Assembly: GCF_019649055.1 (NCBI RefSeq)
Contig: NW_026570337.1
Location: 349,657-413,656, forward strand
DNA from: Paramacrobiotus metropolitanus
Taxonomy: Eukaryota; Tardigrada; Eutardigrada; Parachela; Macrobiotidae
Reading direction: 5' to 3'
Length of the DNA stretch: 64,000 nt
The first letter of the stretch is position 1; every line of letters begins with the position of its first letter. The notes beneath the pieces are model-generated. The model saw only the letters and a list, made by a program, of their open reading frames with translations. It ran no database searches and was not told where the DNA came from. Below, piece after piece: positions 11,262-23,057 of this stretch. Made by a program: the position numbers and the translations under genes.

Positions 11262-11641
11262 CCATCTTCCAGTGGTCTTGGAGCACGCGCTCGTGCAGTG
11301 ATTTGGTTATCAAGTATCAACCACCCCTAGTGTAATGTTGTGCCTCAGAGATCCTTAATTCATATGTGCGAGTATATTTTATCTGCCTATAAGTTGTAAG
11401 GTCAGTACTTACTCGTAATGGAATTTCACGCATAGTTCTCGTAATTTGCATGCATTTATACAAAGGAACGCTTTTGCACAGTCTCCCATGTGAAAGCTTT
11501 TTCTCCCGGAAATCAGGCTTATTTGATAAAGAAAACAAATATAAGGCCTAAAACTACATAAGTAGAAGTTCTGGTACCGGTTTGAGAGTTTGCGCGACCG
11601 TCGCTCCCCCTACTGTATCTGTACCTGTACAGATGAATCAG

Positions 11642-11822
11642 CATCTCAGCAGGGCGCCATCCGAGGGAAACCGAGAAACGGCCGAAAAATGCACCGATGG
11701 GGGAATCGAACCCCTGCTACGTCGTTAGATCCGCGTAGGCAGTACCACTGCACCACGGCGCAAAGTGTTGAAAATCCTTGAAAGACTTTGTCGCTGTATA
11801 TGAGCCGCTTCTCTCCTCACAC
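11642..11822 (-). repeat. tRNA-derived SINE-like repeat B
   Basis: The 73-base tRNA-like head is 11762-11690 with A-box TGGTGCAGTGG and B-box GGTTCGATTCC, both matching RNA polymerase III promoter consensus. A TTTTT run, a Pol III stop, comes directly after the head. The flanks (CATCTCAGCAGGGCGCC, CAAAGTGTTGAAAATCC) match copy C. Confidence 0.7.
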
Positions 11823-11983
11823 CCCCCTTGCAGCTTTCGCTACGTCCTCGTAGCGAGCCTAAGCGATCCTCCACGCGGCTCCTTCTCCGCACTTTCCGAA
11901 CGGCTCCTTCACCGAAAATCGGATGTAGAGGTTAACGCACTGGGCTCATACGCGAAGTGGACGTACCGAACCTTGATCTGCTA

Positions 11984-12164
11984 CCATCTCAGCAGGGCGC
12001 CATCCGAGGGAAACCGAGAAACGGCCGAAAAATGCACCGATGGGGGAATCGAACCCCGGCTACATCGTTAGATCCGCGTAGGCAGTACCACTGCACCACG
12101 GCGCAAAGTGTTGAAAATCCTTGAAAGACTTTGTCGCTGTACATGAGCCGCTTCTCTCCTCACA
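11984..12164 (-). repeat. tRNA-derived SINE-like repeat C
   Basis: The head is 12105-12033. Its ends can pair as a seven-base acceptor-like stem (TGCGCCG with CGGTGCA, one G-U pair), and a T-arm-like GGGGTTCGATTCCCC is present. However, the anticodon arm would have a 12-base loop (stem CTACG/TGTAG) and the D-arm pairs poorly, so this is a tRNA-derived sequence and not a normal tRNA gene. It is nearly identical to copy B. Confidence 0.7.
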
Positions 12165-12240
12165 AGCAGAAGAACCATGCGAGTATTCTGTACTTCCAGG
12201 CCAGTATAGCACTCACTGCGCGGTTTGATTGTGATGCAGC

Positions 12241-12418
12241 TAAAACCAGGGCGCTATCCACTGGAAACCGAGAAACGGCTGAAAAATGCGCCGATGGGGG
12301 AATCGAACCCCGGTTATGTCGTTAGATCTGCGCAGGCAGTACCACTGCACCACGGCGCAATACGTTGAAATCCTTTGAAAGACTTTATCGCTGTACGTCA
12401 GCTGCTTCTCTGCTCACA
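12241..12418 (-). repeat. tRNA-derived SINE-like repeat D
   Basis: The 73-base tRNA-like head is 12359-12287 with intact A-box and B-box and a TTTTT run after it (AAAAA on the plus strand before TGCGCC). The flanking parts match copy A. The unit ends about 200 bp before the TATA box of the next gene. Confidence 0.7.
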
Positions 12419-12616
12419 CAGCTATGTGAAAACTAAGAGAAGTCACGGCAGTGCGATCGGTTTGATAATCAACTGGCTAATTCAAGGCTAAATATTTGCT
12501 CAAGGTGATCAGATGGAAACGAGAATCCGGAACTTCCTTAGAAAAACACGAAAGGCTTTTTACCTGCCTAGTGCCTGGCGGCTGGCGATGAGGTCACTTG
12601 CATCCTGATCAGTAAA

Positions 12617-12623
12617 GGTATAT
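12617..12623 (+). promoter_or_regulatory. TATA box of the small secreted protein gene
   Basis: TATATAA lies 93 bp upstream of the ATG at 12,710. A start of transcription some 25-35 bp downstream would fall near 12,645-12,655, where an initiator-like TAGCAGTG is found. Spacing and word agree with a core promoter. Confidence 0.5.
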
Positions 12624-12709
12624 AACCACGTTCCAAGTGGAATATAGCGTTAGCAGTGATCTGTTTTAGAACCATTTCGCTTGCTCAGCGGAGTTTGACC
12701 CTGTACAAA

Positions 12710-13380
12710 ATGGCCAAGCTAGTGCTTACGTGCCTACTCCTAGTGGCAGCCGGTAAGTGCAAATACTCGTATTTGTGCCTCTTAATTTGTTTCGTTATAT
12801 GTACATGTGCCTCTTGTTCAAATTACCTGCCAGAATAGCAAATCACTCCTCTTGTTATATTACAGAAATACCTTTTCGGTTTGTAATTTTCTTTTGGGTG
12901 TCAAATTACTTTAGGGGAAACGTTTGCTCAAGACATTAAATGTAGCGATCCGATAGAATGACTTTTGGTATCTGTACCTGATTTGATTTTGCAGCGAGCT
13001 GCATTAAAGGCGCCGGCAGCCGCCGCGGCAGTGTCAGCGAGGGCAGCAAACAGCGAGTGGAGAGCCTGACGAAGCTGTGCGCCGACGAAGTGGCCCGCCA
13101 GCTGGTGCCTGAGTTCGCCGGGGAGTACCAGGCCGCGGTCAAGGGCATCCTCTATCCCCATAAAGTACCCCAGGCCCTGGACAAAGTCGACGCGGAAGTG
13201 ACGAAGATCCTGGAGGAGCGCTACGGCATCGGCGGTGGGGCGCTGACGGAGCTGGTTAAGAGCATCCGCCAACAGGCCGAACAGCAGCCGAACCCCAAGA
13301 AGCGCAAACACCAGGAGGAGCCCCTGGACTGGAAGGTCCTCGGCATGGTTCCCCGCTGCGTCAAGAAGCCCAAGGCATGA
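12710..13380 (+). CDS. Small secreted protein, two exons, family unknown
   Basis: Exon 1 (12710-12752) encodes MAKLVLTCLLLVAA, a clear signal peptide. The donor is CCG|GTAAGT. Exon 2 starts at 12995 after TTTTGCAG and ends at TGA 13378-13380. The phases fit and give 142 residues. The mature part has three cysteines: one just after the signal (ASCIKG), one in KLCADEV and one near the end in PRCVKK. The middle is helical and amphipathic (VARQLVPEF, ALDKVDAEVTKILEERYG), and a basic stretch PKKRKHQ follows. Codon use is strongly G/C-ending, unlike the A+T-rich flanks, which suggests good expression. I do not recognise a domain. A TATA box lies 93 bp upstream and AATAAA words occur near 13,554. 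Confidence 0.7.
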
Positions 13381-14032
13381 TCGTCGTTTTTCGTTACATT
13401 TATTCTGGAAAGTTGTTAACGTTTGCGGGATTTACAGTTTAAGGCCCTGTGCGCTGTTTATAGCGAGACAATTGTTAATCGGACTTCTCATTTAAGATTG
13501 ACACGGCTGTCGACTTTCATCGATTCGTTGATTCTACCACGTAAATTACAACAAATAAATAAGCAAATCGAAAAATCTATAAATAAATGCGGAAGCAAGA
13601 ATTATAGTTTCAAACAAAAAAAATCTGAATATACTCTGTCGAATATATGAAATCCGAATATACTCTGTAAATGCTGTCGTAGCATAGACAAAATTAATAT
13701 TCTATACTACCGCTTTATTGTTCACCGGAGTATTACACAGGATCACGTACTTAACCGTTATGCAGACAAAAAAGATACGACTAGAATCACTAGATAAAAT
13801 GAATAATACGCTGCCTCGCACTTAGTAGCGGCACTTGACAAAACAGCTCAGTCAAAGGCCAATGCGTCTATAAGGTCTGGTGCATGTGCAAAATAAACGA
13901 CTCTGCTTAGCGCAGTCCCGCCATAATTATCAGCTTCGAGTTACCAATGCGCATGCTATTAATTAAACAACCAGATCGGGCCGCTGTGCGATCCGTGCAG
14001 CCGACAGACGAATGGGCGTGGCCTGGGTCGGA
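13381..14032. other. Convergent 3' ends of the secreted gene and the ETS gene
   Basis: Plus-strand AATAAA words near 13,554 suit the small secreted gene. On the minus strand AATAAA at 13,719-13,714 suits the ETS gene, whose stop is at 14,033. No other gene is seen between the two stops. Confidence 0.45.
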
Positions 14033-17000
14033 TCAGGAGCGGAGGAGCGCCTGCTCGGCCATGGACATGCCGTTGTGCAGCGGCATCGATGTGCCCGGCA
14101 GGTGCATGCGCGCTCCGCTGGAGCGCTGGCGGTGGCGTGAGTGCCGGTGTCCGCCGCCGGAGGATCCCGAGGAAGGTCCGAAGGCGCTGCTGCCGCTGCC
14201 GGAGTTCTTGTCGCTGCTGGTCAGCGCCGACAAGGCCTGCCGGTCGCAGATGAACTTGTACACGTACCGCTCCCCCGACACCTTCTGCATGATGCCCTTC
14301 TCGTAGTAGTAGCGCAGGGAACGCGACAGCTTGTCGTAGTTCATCGCCGGCCGGTTCTTCTGGATGCCCCACAATCGCGCCACCTGTACACGCAATATTT
14401 TCAGCCGTCAATACATCTATCTGTACAGCACAAGACTATATTTTTCCTGTTGTAACTTGCAATCGTAGTTAATAAATATTCTTAATAATTTATTAAATTA
14501 TTAATTAAGAATTTATTCATTAATGATTTACTCCATGCTAATGATGCTATAGAATAATTAATTACGGATTGCATAACAGTAATCAAATGACTTACAATAT
14601 AATAACAATAAGTAACGGTACTAAAAATTTAACAAAAATAATTATTTATTAATTTTATTAATAGTTATTATTTTATTCATTTACTTGGTGTTTTTATTAA
14701 TTTTAAGATAACAAAAATTATAGTACTTTCTCGTACATTATTTATGTATAACCATGTGTAACTTATTAGTTATTATGCTGATATTTGCATAAATAGGTAT
14801 GTTTTTATCTTGCATGATAATAATATATAAAATTATTTGGAATTAAACGGAATGTTACATACAAATTATATGGAATAAAAAAATATATTCAGTACTTAAG
14901 TAGAATAGAATACGTGCCTCTTCAGGATCGATGAGCTTGAACTCCATGCCACGCCCCGTCCACGTGATGAAGGCGGCGTTCTTGTTGTCATCAAGCAGCG
15001 CCACCAGGAATTGCCACAGCTGCAGTGAACCGCGCCGCGAGTGCAGGCCGGCGTTGTTGTTGGCTGCTCGGTTAGCTTCATAAGGAGCAGCACGGTTAGC
15101 ATGTGACGCTATCAAGGAGCTTCCAATTCTTACCTGATTGGCTGGGTAAATGGGGCGCGGTCTTGCTGTTGAAGGAGTTGGAGTGCAGCGAGATAAAGTG
15201 CCCGGCCGAGGAGCGGCCGTGCCCGTGGTGACCGTGGGGGTTGTCCACAAAATGGGCGTGGCTCTGGCTGTGGCCGCCCTGCGCCATGGGCTGGTGCAGG
15301 GCGTGGTGTGAGTGACCGCTGTGGGCGTGGCTAGTGACGTGCAGCGGTACGACGGGCACCGGCATGGGCAGCGCGTCCACGCTGACGTTGACGCCCACGC
15401 CGACGCCCACCGAGAGCTCGGAGAACTTGGGGTCGAAGGGCGAGTGGACGTGCGACGGCCGGAAGAGGAGGAAGTTCGAGTGCGCGCTGGGGTTCGCTGG
15501 TCAAACAGAATTAAGCTGCGGCGTGCAATTAATAACGGAAAGGTCAAGCTTATGTGACGTACAGGTAAGGCAGTCGACGGCGCTCTGCGGATACGATTTG
15601 AGGAGGTTGTGCGCGTGCGAGTGCAGCGTCATCGTGTCCTCCAGACCCGACAGCACGGCGCGCTCCGAGGCCGCCAGGGCCGCGGCTGATGCGGCGGCAC
15701 TGCATAAATATTGTCATATGAATTTCATTTTCAACAACTGAATTACATACAGGTTCTATTAACGGTTTATAAATTGAATCGCATTGAAAGCTGGATTTTG
15801 TCTGGGATATAAATTTAAATGTTAAGTTTGGTGTTAGGAATAAATGATGGACTTACTGTTGCAGGTAGGGCGAGAAGCCGTAAGTGGGCGCGCTGAGGCA
15901 GGCGGCGTGCCGGCTGTGTAGTGAGGGAGAGGAAAGGTCGTAGCCGGCGCTGACGCTCTGGCCGTGGCCGGTGTCGTTGAGGTTGGCTGAACTGTACGCG
16001 TACTCGTAACGTGCCTGCAGATTTACAGGTACAAGATGAATGTACCTTTACAGATATATGCATATAATATGGTATAATTCAATTTCGCCGCCTCAAAAAC
16101 AGCGCGCCAGCTGTACAGCTGGCAACACTGCCGGTGTTTCATCATTCAGTAAATCTTTATTCTCAAACATAAGATAGAAAATCACAGGAAAGCTGATAAG
16201 CAAAAGAACCGGTGTTGTATGTTCTTAATTAGCTTTTAACTCTATAGAACCGAACATATCTCAGAGACGATTCTACCCGAACATGGGTCAATTGACCCAG
16301 GCACATTAATTGGCGATTTTGTCTTGAGAGGGCAGAACTGACTAATGAGAGCGAGAATAGTCAGTTTATTTGTGCTGGGCATTTGGGACAAAGCCCATTC
16401 ATCTGCCAGTCTTGGCAGGATGGAACACTAATTAAAACCATCGAATCTCAGAGACAGCGATATCTGCACACTGGCCACAATTAGCAACTGTTATCGCGGA
16501 TCTCAGTATCGCCCTGATGAAACTCTGAGGCCTCTGATGACTGCACTGTTCGAACTAGGATATCGTGTCCAAATAGACAGATGCGCTTATGTAACCACAT
16601 TGTTGACCGGTCAAATACGTTTTTTTCTCTAGAGCAGCAGTGTATTTCAGCCATAAACATTTTGAGTGATGTACACATCTTTCTGCTTGGGTGGGAATTA
16701 TTTCATGTTCTTTGACTGAATGGTAAAGGAATGTTTAAACGGCCCCGTGTGGCCCATCTACCGCAGCGTAATTTTCATACTAAACCAAATTTTTTTAAGA
16801 ACCGAAACGGCAGAAATGTTGTCAAAGAAGAAGAAATGAAATGAATATCCCAATGTGTTACCAACAACAAACGTTATCTAATGTTTTTGGCACTGCCTGG
16901 GTCACCATGACCCACTCCGGTTCTATAGGGTTAACTAGAGACTGTGATTTGCGTTTGTCGTAATCATCTCAGTTCTCATCCGGCAATTTATCGCCGTAGC

Positions 17001-18425
17001 TGCAAAGGTCACAGGTCTCTAAGCCCAAATAGTGCACTGCCAAGATGTTTTATTTTGACAAACGATATTAGGTTTTTGCAGAATCGCACATCCCAATGGC
17101 CCCGCACCGTGGTAACCGGTTAGAAAAGTTCACGGATGCTGATAATTTGCCATAGAAACCAGTGCTTTCATTATACGTCTGATTACCGTACGCTTACATT
17201 GGTTACGTTAATTCTGATCTATATATTACACCCTGCACATACTGTGATTTTATTCGGCTTCGGCCAGCATACGTAACAAATCGCCTACGCAGGTTTACAC
17301 AAATTAAAAACCATCAAATTTTCAAACATTGAAAAACATCCGAAATCGTTAGTGTCGCGCATGATCTTAGGACGTGCGTTAGGTGTACCCAAAACAGCCG
17401 CTGCACGTTTATTTAAAGTACTGTACAAGCCCGTCCGGAGTTAGAGCGCGATACAGAACAGCTATCGCATAATAAGCGCGATGTTAGCGCTGAGTCGATA
17501 GCCACTGCACTACAGTTGGCGCGGCTCATTAATTTAAATTGTTCGCTGTTCTCTATCGTGCTCTAACTCCGGACCGGCTTGTACACTGTGTACAGAGTAC
17601 TGTACAACAGCCTCATCAAAATGCGTTTTTAGTAACACTACAATAATTAATTACAGTACTATTAAACTTTTACTGCGCTCCGAATCCCTACAAATGATGA
17701 TAGAAATAATTATATTTGCGGCCTTAAGCGTAAGCCACGCAGTGAGACGGCTCCCGTGTGGCCCATCTACCGCCTGCCGATTATCGATCGAAAGCCGAAG
17801 GCAGTGCAAAGCAGCCATTTACCTGCGCTGCAGCTCACAGTCTCCCCACCAACGTGAGCGGCCGCTGCGCAAAGGTCGTGCTTCCGCTGACGCGCAGTAG
17901 ATTGAGCTAGCGCGTAAAACGTGACCTTTACAGTCAGGTTACGCTGATAACACCGAGCAGATTTTCCTGCATGCAGCAGCAAATTTGTTACAATACCATA
18001 TATCGCATATGTGCCTGTTTATAGCTGATTAACTGCAGATCTCAAGTGAACTAAATAGAATTACTTACACTGCGCTGCAGTAATTAAATGACGTGCGTTG
18101 GGATAGATATTAATCGATTGTCTGTACGGGATATTTTGTGCGTAGCAATTAATTATGCCCTCACCGAATTGCCGGACGGCATCTGACCGGTACTGTCCAT
18201 GCCGGAGGCGGCAGCGGAGACGGCGGCGTCGGCCAGGGACGGTCCCGTCTCCGACTGCTGCTCACTGCCGCACGACGCCGCCGGGGAAAGCAGGGCGCTG
18301 CTGTTGGCCCGGTTGGCCTGGATGATGACGGAGCTGGAATGTGTGCCGGCGCTGCTGCTCTGGCTCTGACTGGCCGGCGGCGCTGCGTAATATCCGGGCA
18401 AGAGATTGCCGCAGCTGAGATTCAT
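14033..18425 (-). CDS. ETV1/4/5-like: ETS-domain transcription factor, PEA3 (ETV1/4/5) type, six coding exons
   Basis: Exons on the minus strand are 18425-18165, 16014-15857, 15699-15563, 15496-15134, 15063-14918 and 14383-14033. Phases agree at every junction, giving 471 residues. The ETS DNA-binding domain spans about 319-403. It opens [14 protein letters not shown] and keeps [33 protein letters not shown] and RYYYEKGIM, including the two arginines that read GGAA. This wording is characteristic of the PEA3 group. The N-terminal part is Ser/Ala/Tyr-rich, with a His-rich stretch ([18 protein letters not shown]) as in many transactivation regions. The intron that splits the ETS domain (14384-14917) uses a GC donor (GAG|GCACGT). 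Introns of 66 and 70 bp flank the fourth exon. A start at the ATG at 18,425 is used, but the frame stays open to an AG at 18,450, so further 5' exons are possible. Confidence 0.85.
16107..16122. promoter_or_regulatory. 16-bp perfect palindrome with two E-boxes
   Basis: CCAGCTGTACAGCTGG is its own reverse complement and contains two CAGCTG E-boxes eight bases apart, the site of bHLH dimers. It lies in the large ETS intron, 93 bp from exon 16014-15857. Regulatory use is inferred only. Confidence 0.3.
16240..16930. mobile_element. piggyBac-like MITE flanked by TTAA
   Basis: TTAA at 16236-16239 and at 16931-16934 flank a 691-bp unit. Its ends are inverted copies: CTCTATAGAACCG on the left and, read in reverse, CCCTATAGAACCG on the right. 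Both then have a subterminal TGGGTC..TGACCCAGGCA. TTAA duplication and a CCCT-type end are hallmarks of the piggyBac superfamily. The inside has no transposase, so it is non-autonomous. It sits in the large intron of the ETS gene. Confidence 0.75.
17293..17425 (+). pseudogene. Exon-like fragment, duplicated at 46.1 kb, family unknown
   Basis: After an acceptor-like CCTACGCAG a short open frame contains [15 protein letters not shown] and [11 protein letters not shown]. It is cut off by the start of a MITE at 17,426. A diverged copy of the same DNA lies at 46,078-46,465. Lying on the strand opposite to the ETS gene, inside its intron, it is probably a captured gene or transposon fragment. I cannot name the family. 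Confidence 0.35.
17426..17581. mobile_element. Short MITE with about 40-bp inverted ends and TA flanks
   Basis: The left end CAAGCCCGTCCGGAGTTAGA and the right end, reversed, CAAGCCGGTCCGGAGTTAGA match closely for about 38 bases, on to AGAACAGC. Each end is preceded by TA, as in Tc1/mariner-type insertions. At 156 bp the element codes for nothing. It interrupts the exon-like fragment before it. Confidence 0.65.
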
Positions 18426-18449
18426 CTCCGGCGCCAGCACAATATATTC

Positions 18450-21400
18450 CTGTTTATGCCCCGCGTCTCACAATAACTGGACGGCCAACAATGGGGCTTC
18501 GCGGCACAAGGATGAAGATGAGGAGTATAGCGCTTCTAACCAGCCCGAATCACGGAAGGCGAGGGTGGCGGGAAGGAAACGCGCGGTTAGCTACGGATAT
18601 AAGCAGGGGAAATTGGTGCGGAAGAGGAAACTGGAATTATATTCGTAGGTTGCTCATACGGGAGCGCTAGTTATCTAGCAGCGGATCGGAATAAGCAAGA
18701 CGGTATCGGCATGCACAAGGCGGCTGGCGGAGATCCCATGCAACGGCTCGCCTCATTTCCTGACACGATGAAGCCACAATTCCGTTCCGCCGCGGGCATA
18801 TTAAAATCCAGTCGTTCGCCGGCGGGATAGGATGGTACAGGATGAGGGATACAGGAGAGCATAGGAGCGGGATATATGCACTTGCCGGTATCCGCTGCAC
18901 AGCGCCGCTTCCGGAGTGGAGCGGCCAGTGTGAAGTGGGTGGTCGTACGCGTAACGGACTGGTTCATGTGCCTGTGTCTGTGCCGGTGAATACACAGCAA
19001 ACTGTTCAGCCAATACGAGCAGGGAAGAGTGCTCTAGGTAACGGTACCGTGGTTATACCAGCGCCGGCTCATTGTTGCCGACGCAGCGCAGGTAAGTTGA
19101 TTGTGCGAGGATGGATGGCCCGGCCCACGTTGTTGGGCCAGAGCAGCAGCATCCGGCCTATTGTGTTCCCGGGCTAATGATCCCTCTTCCCGGCGTGTAA
19201 TTGCTCGCCGCTGCGCACTGCACTGCGCTGTACACACTACACAGAGCTTGTATAATTGCATTGGCGTACGTAAGTATTGATGCTAAACACGGCGAAGTGG
19301 TATTTGTACTAACTCGCAAACAGTGCATCTTCCAGTCACTTCTTTTGCTCGCTTATGCCCAGCCTTCACATCAGACTGTTTAGTTCTTGTAGCGAATATT
19401 TATTATGATTATTAGCTCTCCTTTTGGCTAATTCACTATATGTAGTGGTATACATAATTCAGTTACAGAATGTGCAGTTGATGTAATTCTTATTAGAGAA
19501 TCTGTCATGCTGGTGACCTTTGTTGTCGTTTAAATCGGATGACTGACACACCTGTCTATCTGCAATGTACCGGCAAAGAAATGTTTATCCTTAATTGAAA
19601 TGTAATTGTTAGTGTGGATCGATGTACATCCAATGGAAATGCACGGGAGCAGGGACTATTTTTCTCGATAACTGCTGATATGCCGGTAGTGCTGCGGGCG
19701 TGAATAGCGGGAAGTGACGGGACAAACGGCGCGCTGAATTCTCCCGAGGGCGAGTGGACGTCCGTCTTTATGCGGCACGCTCGTTTATTTACCTGGATGC
19801 GCCTAATTCAGCGATCAGATGTCAGTTGTTTAACCGGCGCCCATTGTCCCCGCTCGCCGGTACTAACTTTACTTCTCCATAAAGGAAATTGCATCCTTTT
19901 GTTGATTTGACAGCCCCGGACGAACAATACCGCTGCCCGTCCGCCTGCCACAGAAAAGAACGGACAGGTAGCTTCTCACATTTGCAGTATAATCAACTGC
20001 GAATTCCCGTTGATGTTGTGGCGATGCAGTTGATCAAAGGAAAACGATCATTTAACACGATGGATTTAATTTCCACATAGCGGTGAAATTACTTAACGCG
20101 GCTTTATGCATTTACGGCGCAACGAGGTGAATGATCCGTTGGAACTGTGTTAATCCTAAACTGGAGCGCTCTGATTGACGGTGTGCATGGCGAAATTACT
20201 GGTATGTATCTGTTTGTGATCGAAAATGCATGATTGCGGTAAAATGAGCCGGTTGCACATATAGCGCGATAATAATGATGCCGCTGCCAAGGCGAAATTG
20301 TTCGGCGTGTGATGATATACACTTCTAATGCGCAGTGGATTATTATGTGAAATTGTATAGCATCAGCGGGGCGTTGTGTTACAGGGAGGCGCGTAATTAG
20401 CGCGTAATTGGATTTGGACGCGCATGGTGTCGGGTGTTAAGACGGGCGGTGAAGAGCGGTGCGCCGAGGGATCAAGAGGTTAAAGCCGCGCCGCGTAGAT
20501 GATGCCGTATCGAGTGTGGAGTGCATGTAATGAGTCCTTATTAAATTAGACGGCAAACACGGTAATCCGCTGCCGCGCGGCTTCCGCTGGATGCGGCGGG
20601 AGGACAGTCAAGTGGCCGCATCTAGCCGCAAATCCCGCCACAAGTGCCCAACCCGATAATGCCGTATCCCGAAATCTTCGCTCTATTTACGCCCGGCTAA
20701 TCCGCATTTTGCAGCACACGCTTGTACTCTGTATAGTGTACCGAGTGGCGGCTTTAATTCCACAAGAGTTTTAATTGGCTGCCGCAACGCTGCCAACCTC
20801 TCGATGCAGTGGAGAGTAATCGTCCAGATTTACTGAGGCACAACAACTCCAGTTATCATCAAGGAGTCCTGTAATCGTTAATTAGCCGCTGCTTGCAACG
20901 TCTTTTCCTAGTCCACACTCCACTCAATTACGTTTGAAGTCATCAACACTCCGATGCTGTTTTATTACGCTTTCCCGTGTCGACATTCTGCGAGTACATA
21001 CACAAGTGACGGTTATTATAGGGGTTGTGGTTAATATAATTATCACTAAAGTATCGCTATTGTAAACAAATAAACACTGCAATTCCACAAAACCGCTGCG
21101 AAAATGCTTACGGCAAGCGTGTAACACAGTACGTAACGCACAGCGATGTTCACGGTAAGTACCGGTTTTTCGATAAAGTCCAAACCAAAACGAGTGTGTG
21201 GATGATTCTACAGTCTGTATTGTTGTTGTACGTATGTACAAGTACAAGCAGCATTTTAATGGCTTATGACCAGATGCCTGTCAGTTGTCCACAAGACGCA
21301 TTATACTGTACATCGCCGATAAAAGATACTTTTCTGGCAAACGGTTCGTTTCGCAAACCTTCAGCAGTCCTGCTGTCGTAAGTGCAACCAATCGGCATGG

Positions 21401-21992
21401 TAAAAGCTGGTATAAAATTAATGCTTTCTGCACAGGTGGCAACTTCCGTATCGGATTGCACTTTGTCAGCGCCCGGCTGGAAAACTGACATGCCGGCGGT
21501 TTAGTGGGACCGTTTTGATTTGTTGTAAGTTCATTATCGCTTTCTTTATCCCTTAAGATGCGTTGGATGCATCATGAACCTCTCCTGCCATAAAGAACGG
21601 CAAACTTGATGAGACAGTGGCGATTATTTCGTCTTGCTGCAAAGCTTTGCGGACTAGCTTTGCGTAGTATGTGTAGCATAAACCATGTTTTGCCTGTAGT
21701 TACGTAAAGGTTTCTCGTCTTCGAATAAAGGAACAACCGGTGACAAGCCGTTTTCGGTATTATTGACCCTTTCAAACAACACAACCAAACAAACAATACA
21801 AATAAAAATCTGGATTAGGTTTCCGGTACTGGTTCCGTCAAAAGTATCTTTGCCGTCCGCGCGCAATTACCGTACATAGATTTAAATGAGAAATTCTAAC
21901 CGCAAGTCACGGTACAGCAACGGGAGAACGCCGGCCCAAGTGCACATGCTGCGCTGCATTCGACGAGTGCCGCTGTCTATCTGTCTGGCCAT
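18450..21992. other. Intergenic region between the ETS and Ig-like genes; no gene seen
   Basis: This probably includes the 5' regulatory region and perhaps untranslated or short 5' exons of the minus-strand ETS gene. Open frames on both strands are under 112 codons, and none shows a signal peptide, domain or convincing splice structure. No tandem repeat or transposon end is obvious. Confidence 0.4.
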
Positions 21993-22950
21993 CTACTGCC
22001 GCCATGACGTGAAATGGACGTGTGCCGACTGGACGAACCAGCGGTGGTTATGGAGATCGGGCCGCAGCCAGCAGTCCACCCGCACCGACGGCGGACTGGG
22101 CGTCTCGCTCAGGGTGATGGTCAGCGTGCTGGCGCAGAACGTATGGCGAGCCAGCTTGGCCGACACGTTGGCGTCGATGGTGCTGTGCAGCAGACCGGGG
22201 GTGTGCGAGTGGCCGGCAATGGTGCGCAGGTCATGGTAGGGCGCCGCCACGAAGCGCCCGTCGTACTTCCAGATGAAGTGCGCTTCCCAGCCCGTCTCAC
22301 TGCAGTCCACACGCCCGCTACAGGTCATGGAGAACTTTGGGAGTGGTGTCGACACGTTGCGCAAGGGGGCCAGGAAGACGTCCTGGGCGCGCAGCTCCGG
22401 CAGGAAATTGTAGGTCCACACGTGGCACAGCGCTTGCGTGGGACCACAGGGCAGCCAGCACTCCACCGCCCCGCCGGAGTCGCGACTGACGCGGTGGATG
22501 TGCAGGTAGCTGTGGTTTTCGCTCGTCGCCTGCCGGTAGAAGCTGTAGTCTTTGCCGGTGGGCGGGAGTACGTCGCCGTGAATGGAGGCGTTCTGGTGGT
22601 GCCAGACGATCTGCCGTGCCGCGGCGGTCGAGCAGATAAAGGTCGCCATGCCGAGGAGCGGGGCGCGGACGACGTAAGGCGGCGGTCGCACGCCGTTGAG
22701 GGTGTCTTCCTTCAGGGCCGGCAGAACGATGACGGCGTTGTCGGTCATGTTGGCTTCGGCCTGCCGTACGGCCTCGGCTGTACGCTGCACTGCAACTGCA
22801 AACGCCCAGCTGACACGCATTATCAGTGGAAAAGGACAAAAGGTCATGCCGGAACTTACGCGGTGTCGGTTGCTCGGCGATGTATCCCTGCAGCAGGCAA
22901 CCAGGCGTTACTGCCAGCAAGAAAAACGTAATGTAGCGGATGCTGTCCAT
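21993..22950 (-). CDS. Secreted protein with two Ig-like domains, two exons
   Basis: Exon 1 (22950-22860) encodes a signal peptide, MDSIRYITFFLLAVTPGCLL, and ends CCGC|GTAAGT. Exon 2 starts at 22795 after TTTGCAG (a second in-phase acceptor lies six bases on) and ends at 21993. The 64-bp intron fits in phase and gives 297 residues. Two Ig-like folds can be traced. The first has a Cys (FICSTA), a Trp (IVWHH) and the DSGGAVEC motif near the closing strand. The second has MTCSG, FIWKY and VDCWL. Five N-glycosylation sequons are visible (NMT, NAS, NHS and two NVS). No transmembrane segment or GPI tail is seen, so it is probably secreted. A long opposite-strand frame over the same stretch is a shadow caused by G+C-rich codons. 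Confidence 0.75.
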
Positions 22951-23057
22951 CTTCGATAGCCGATAGCGATATACGTTCAACTGGTTTCGTGCAGTGCCGT
23001 CCACGAAAGACAAGACGACTGAAGAAATTATTGATGTAAGCGCTGCAAACTGCGTCG

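Noticed and set aside
12033-12105. A true tRNA gene in the repeat cluster
   Set aside because: The anticodon arm would need a 12-base loop and the D-arm does not pair well. Conserved flanks beyond the head show it is part of a longer SINE-like repeat.
14141-14455. Plus-strand frame over the last ETS exon
   Set aside because: The minus strand encodes the ETS domain with conserved residues. The plus frame is its shadow.
14855-15547. A 230-codon minus-strand frame rich in Thr, Ser and Arg over the ETS gene
   Set aside because: It runs through two splice sites. The other minus frame gives the His-rich protein that joins in phase to the ETS domain.
22014-22931. 305-codon plus-strand open frame
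   Set aside because: It lies antisense to the Ig-like gene, which has a signal peptide, a fitting 64-bp intron and Ig motifs. The plus frame is a by-product of G+C-rich codons, with no domain.
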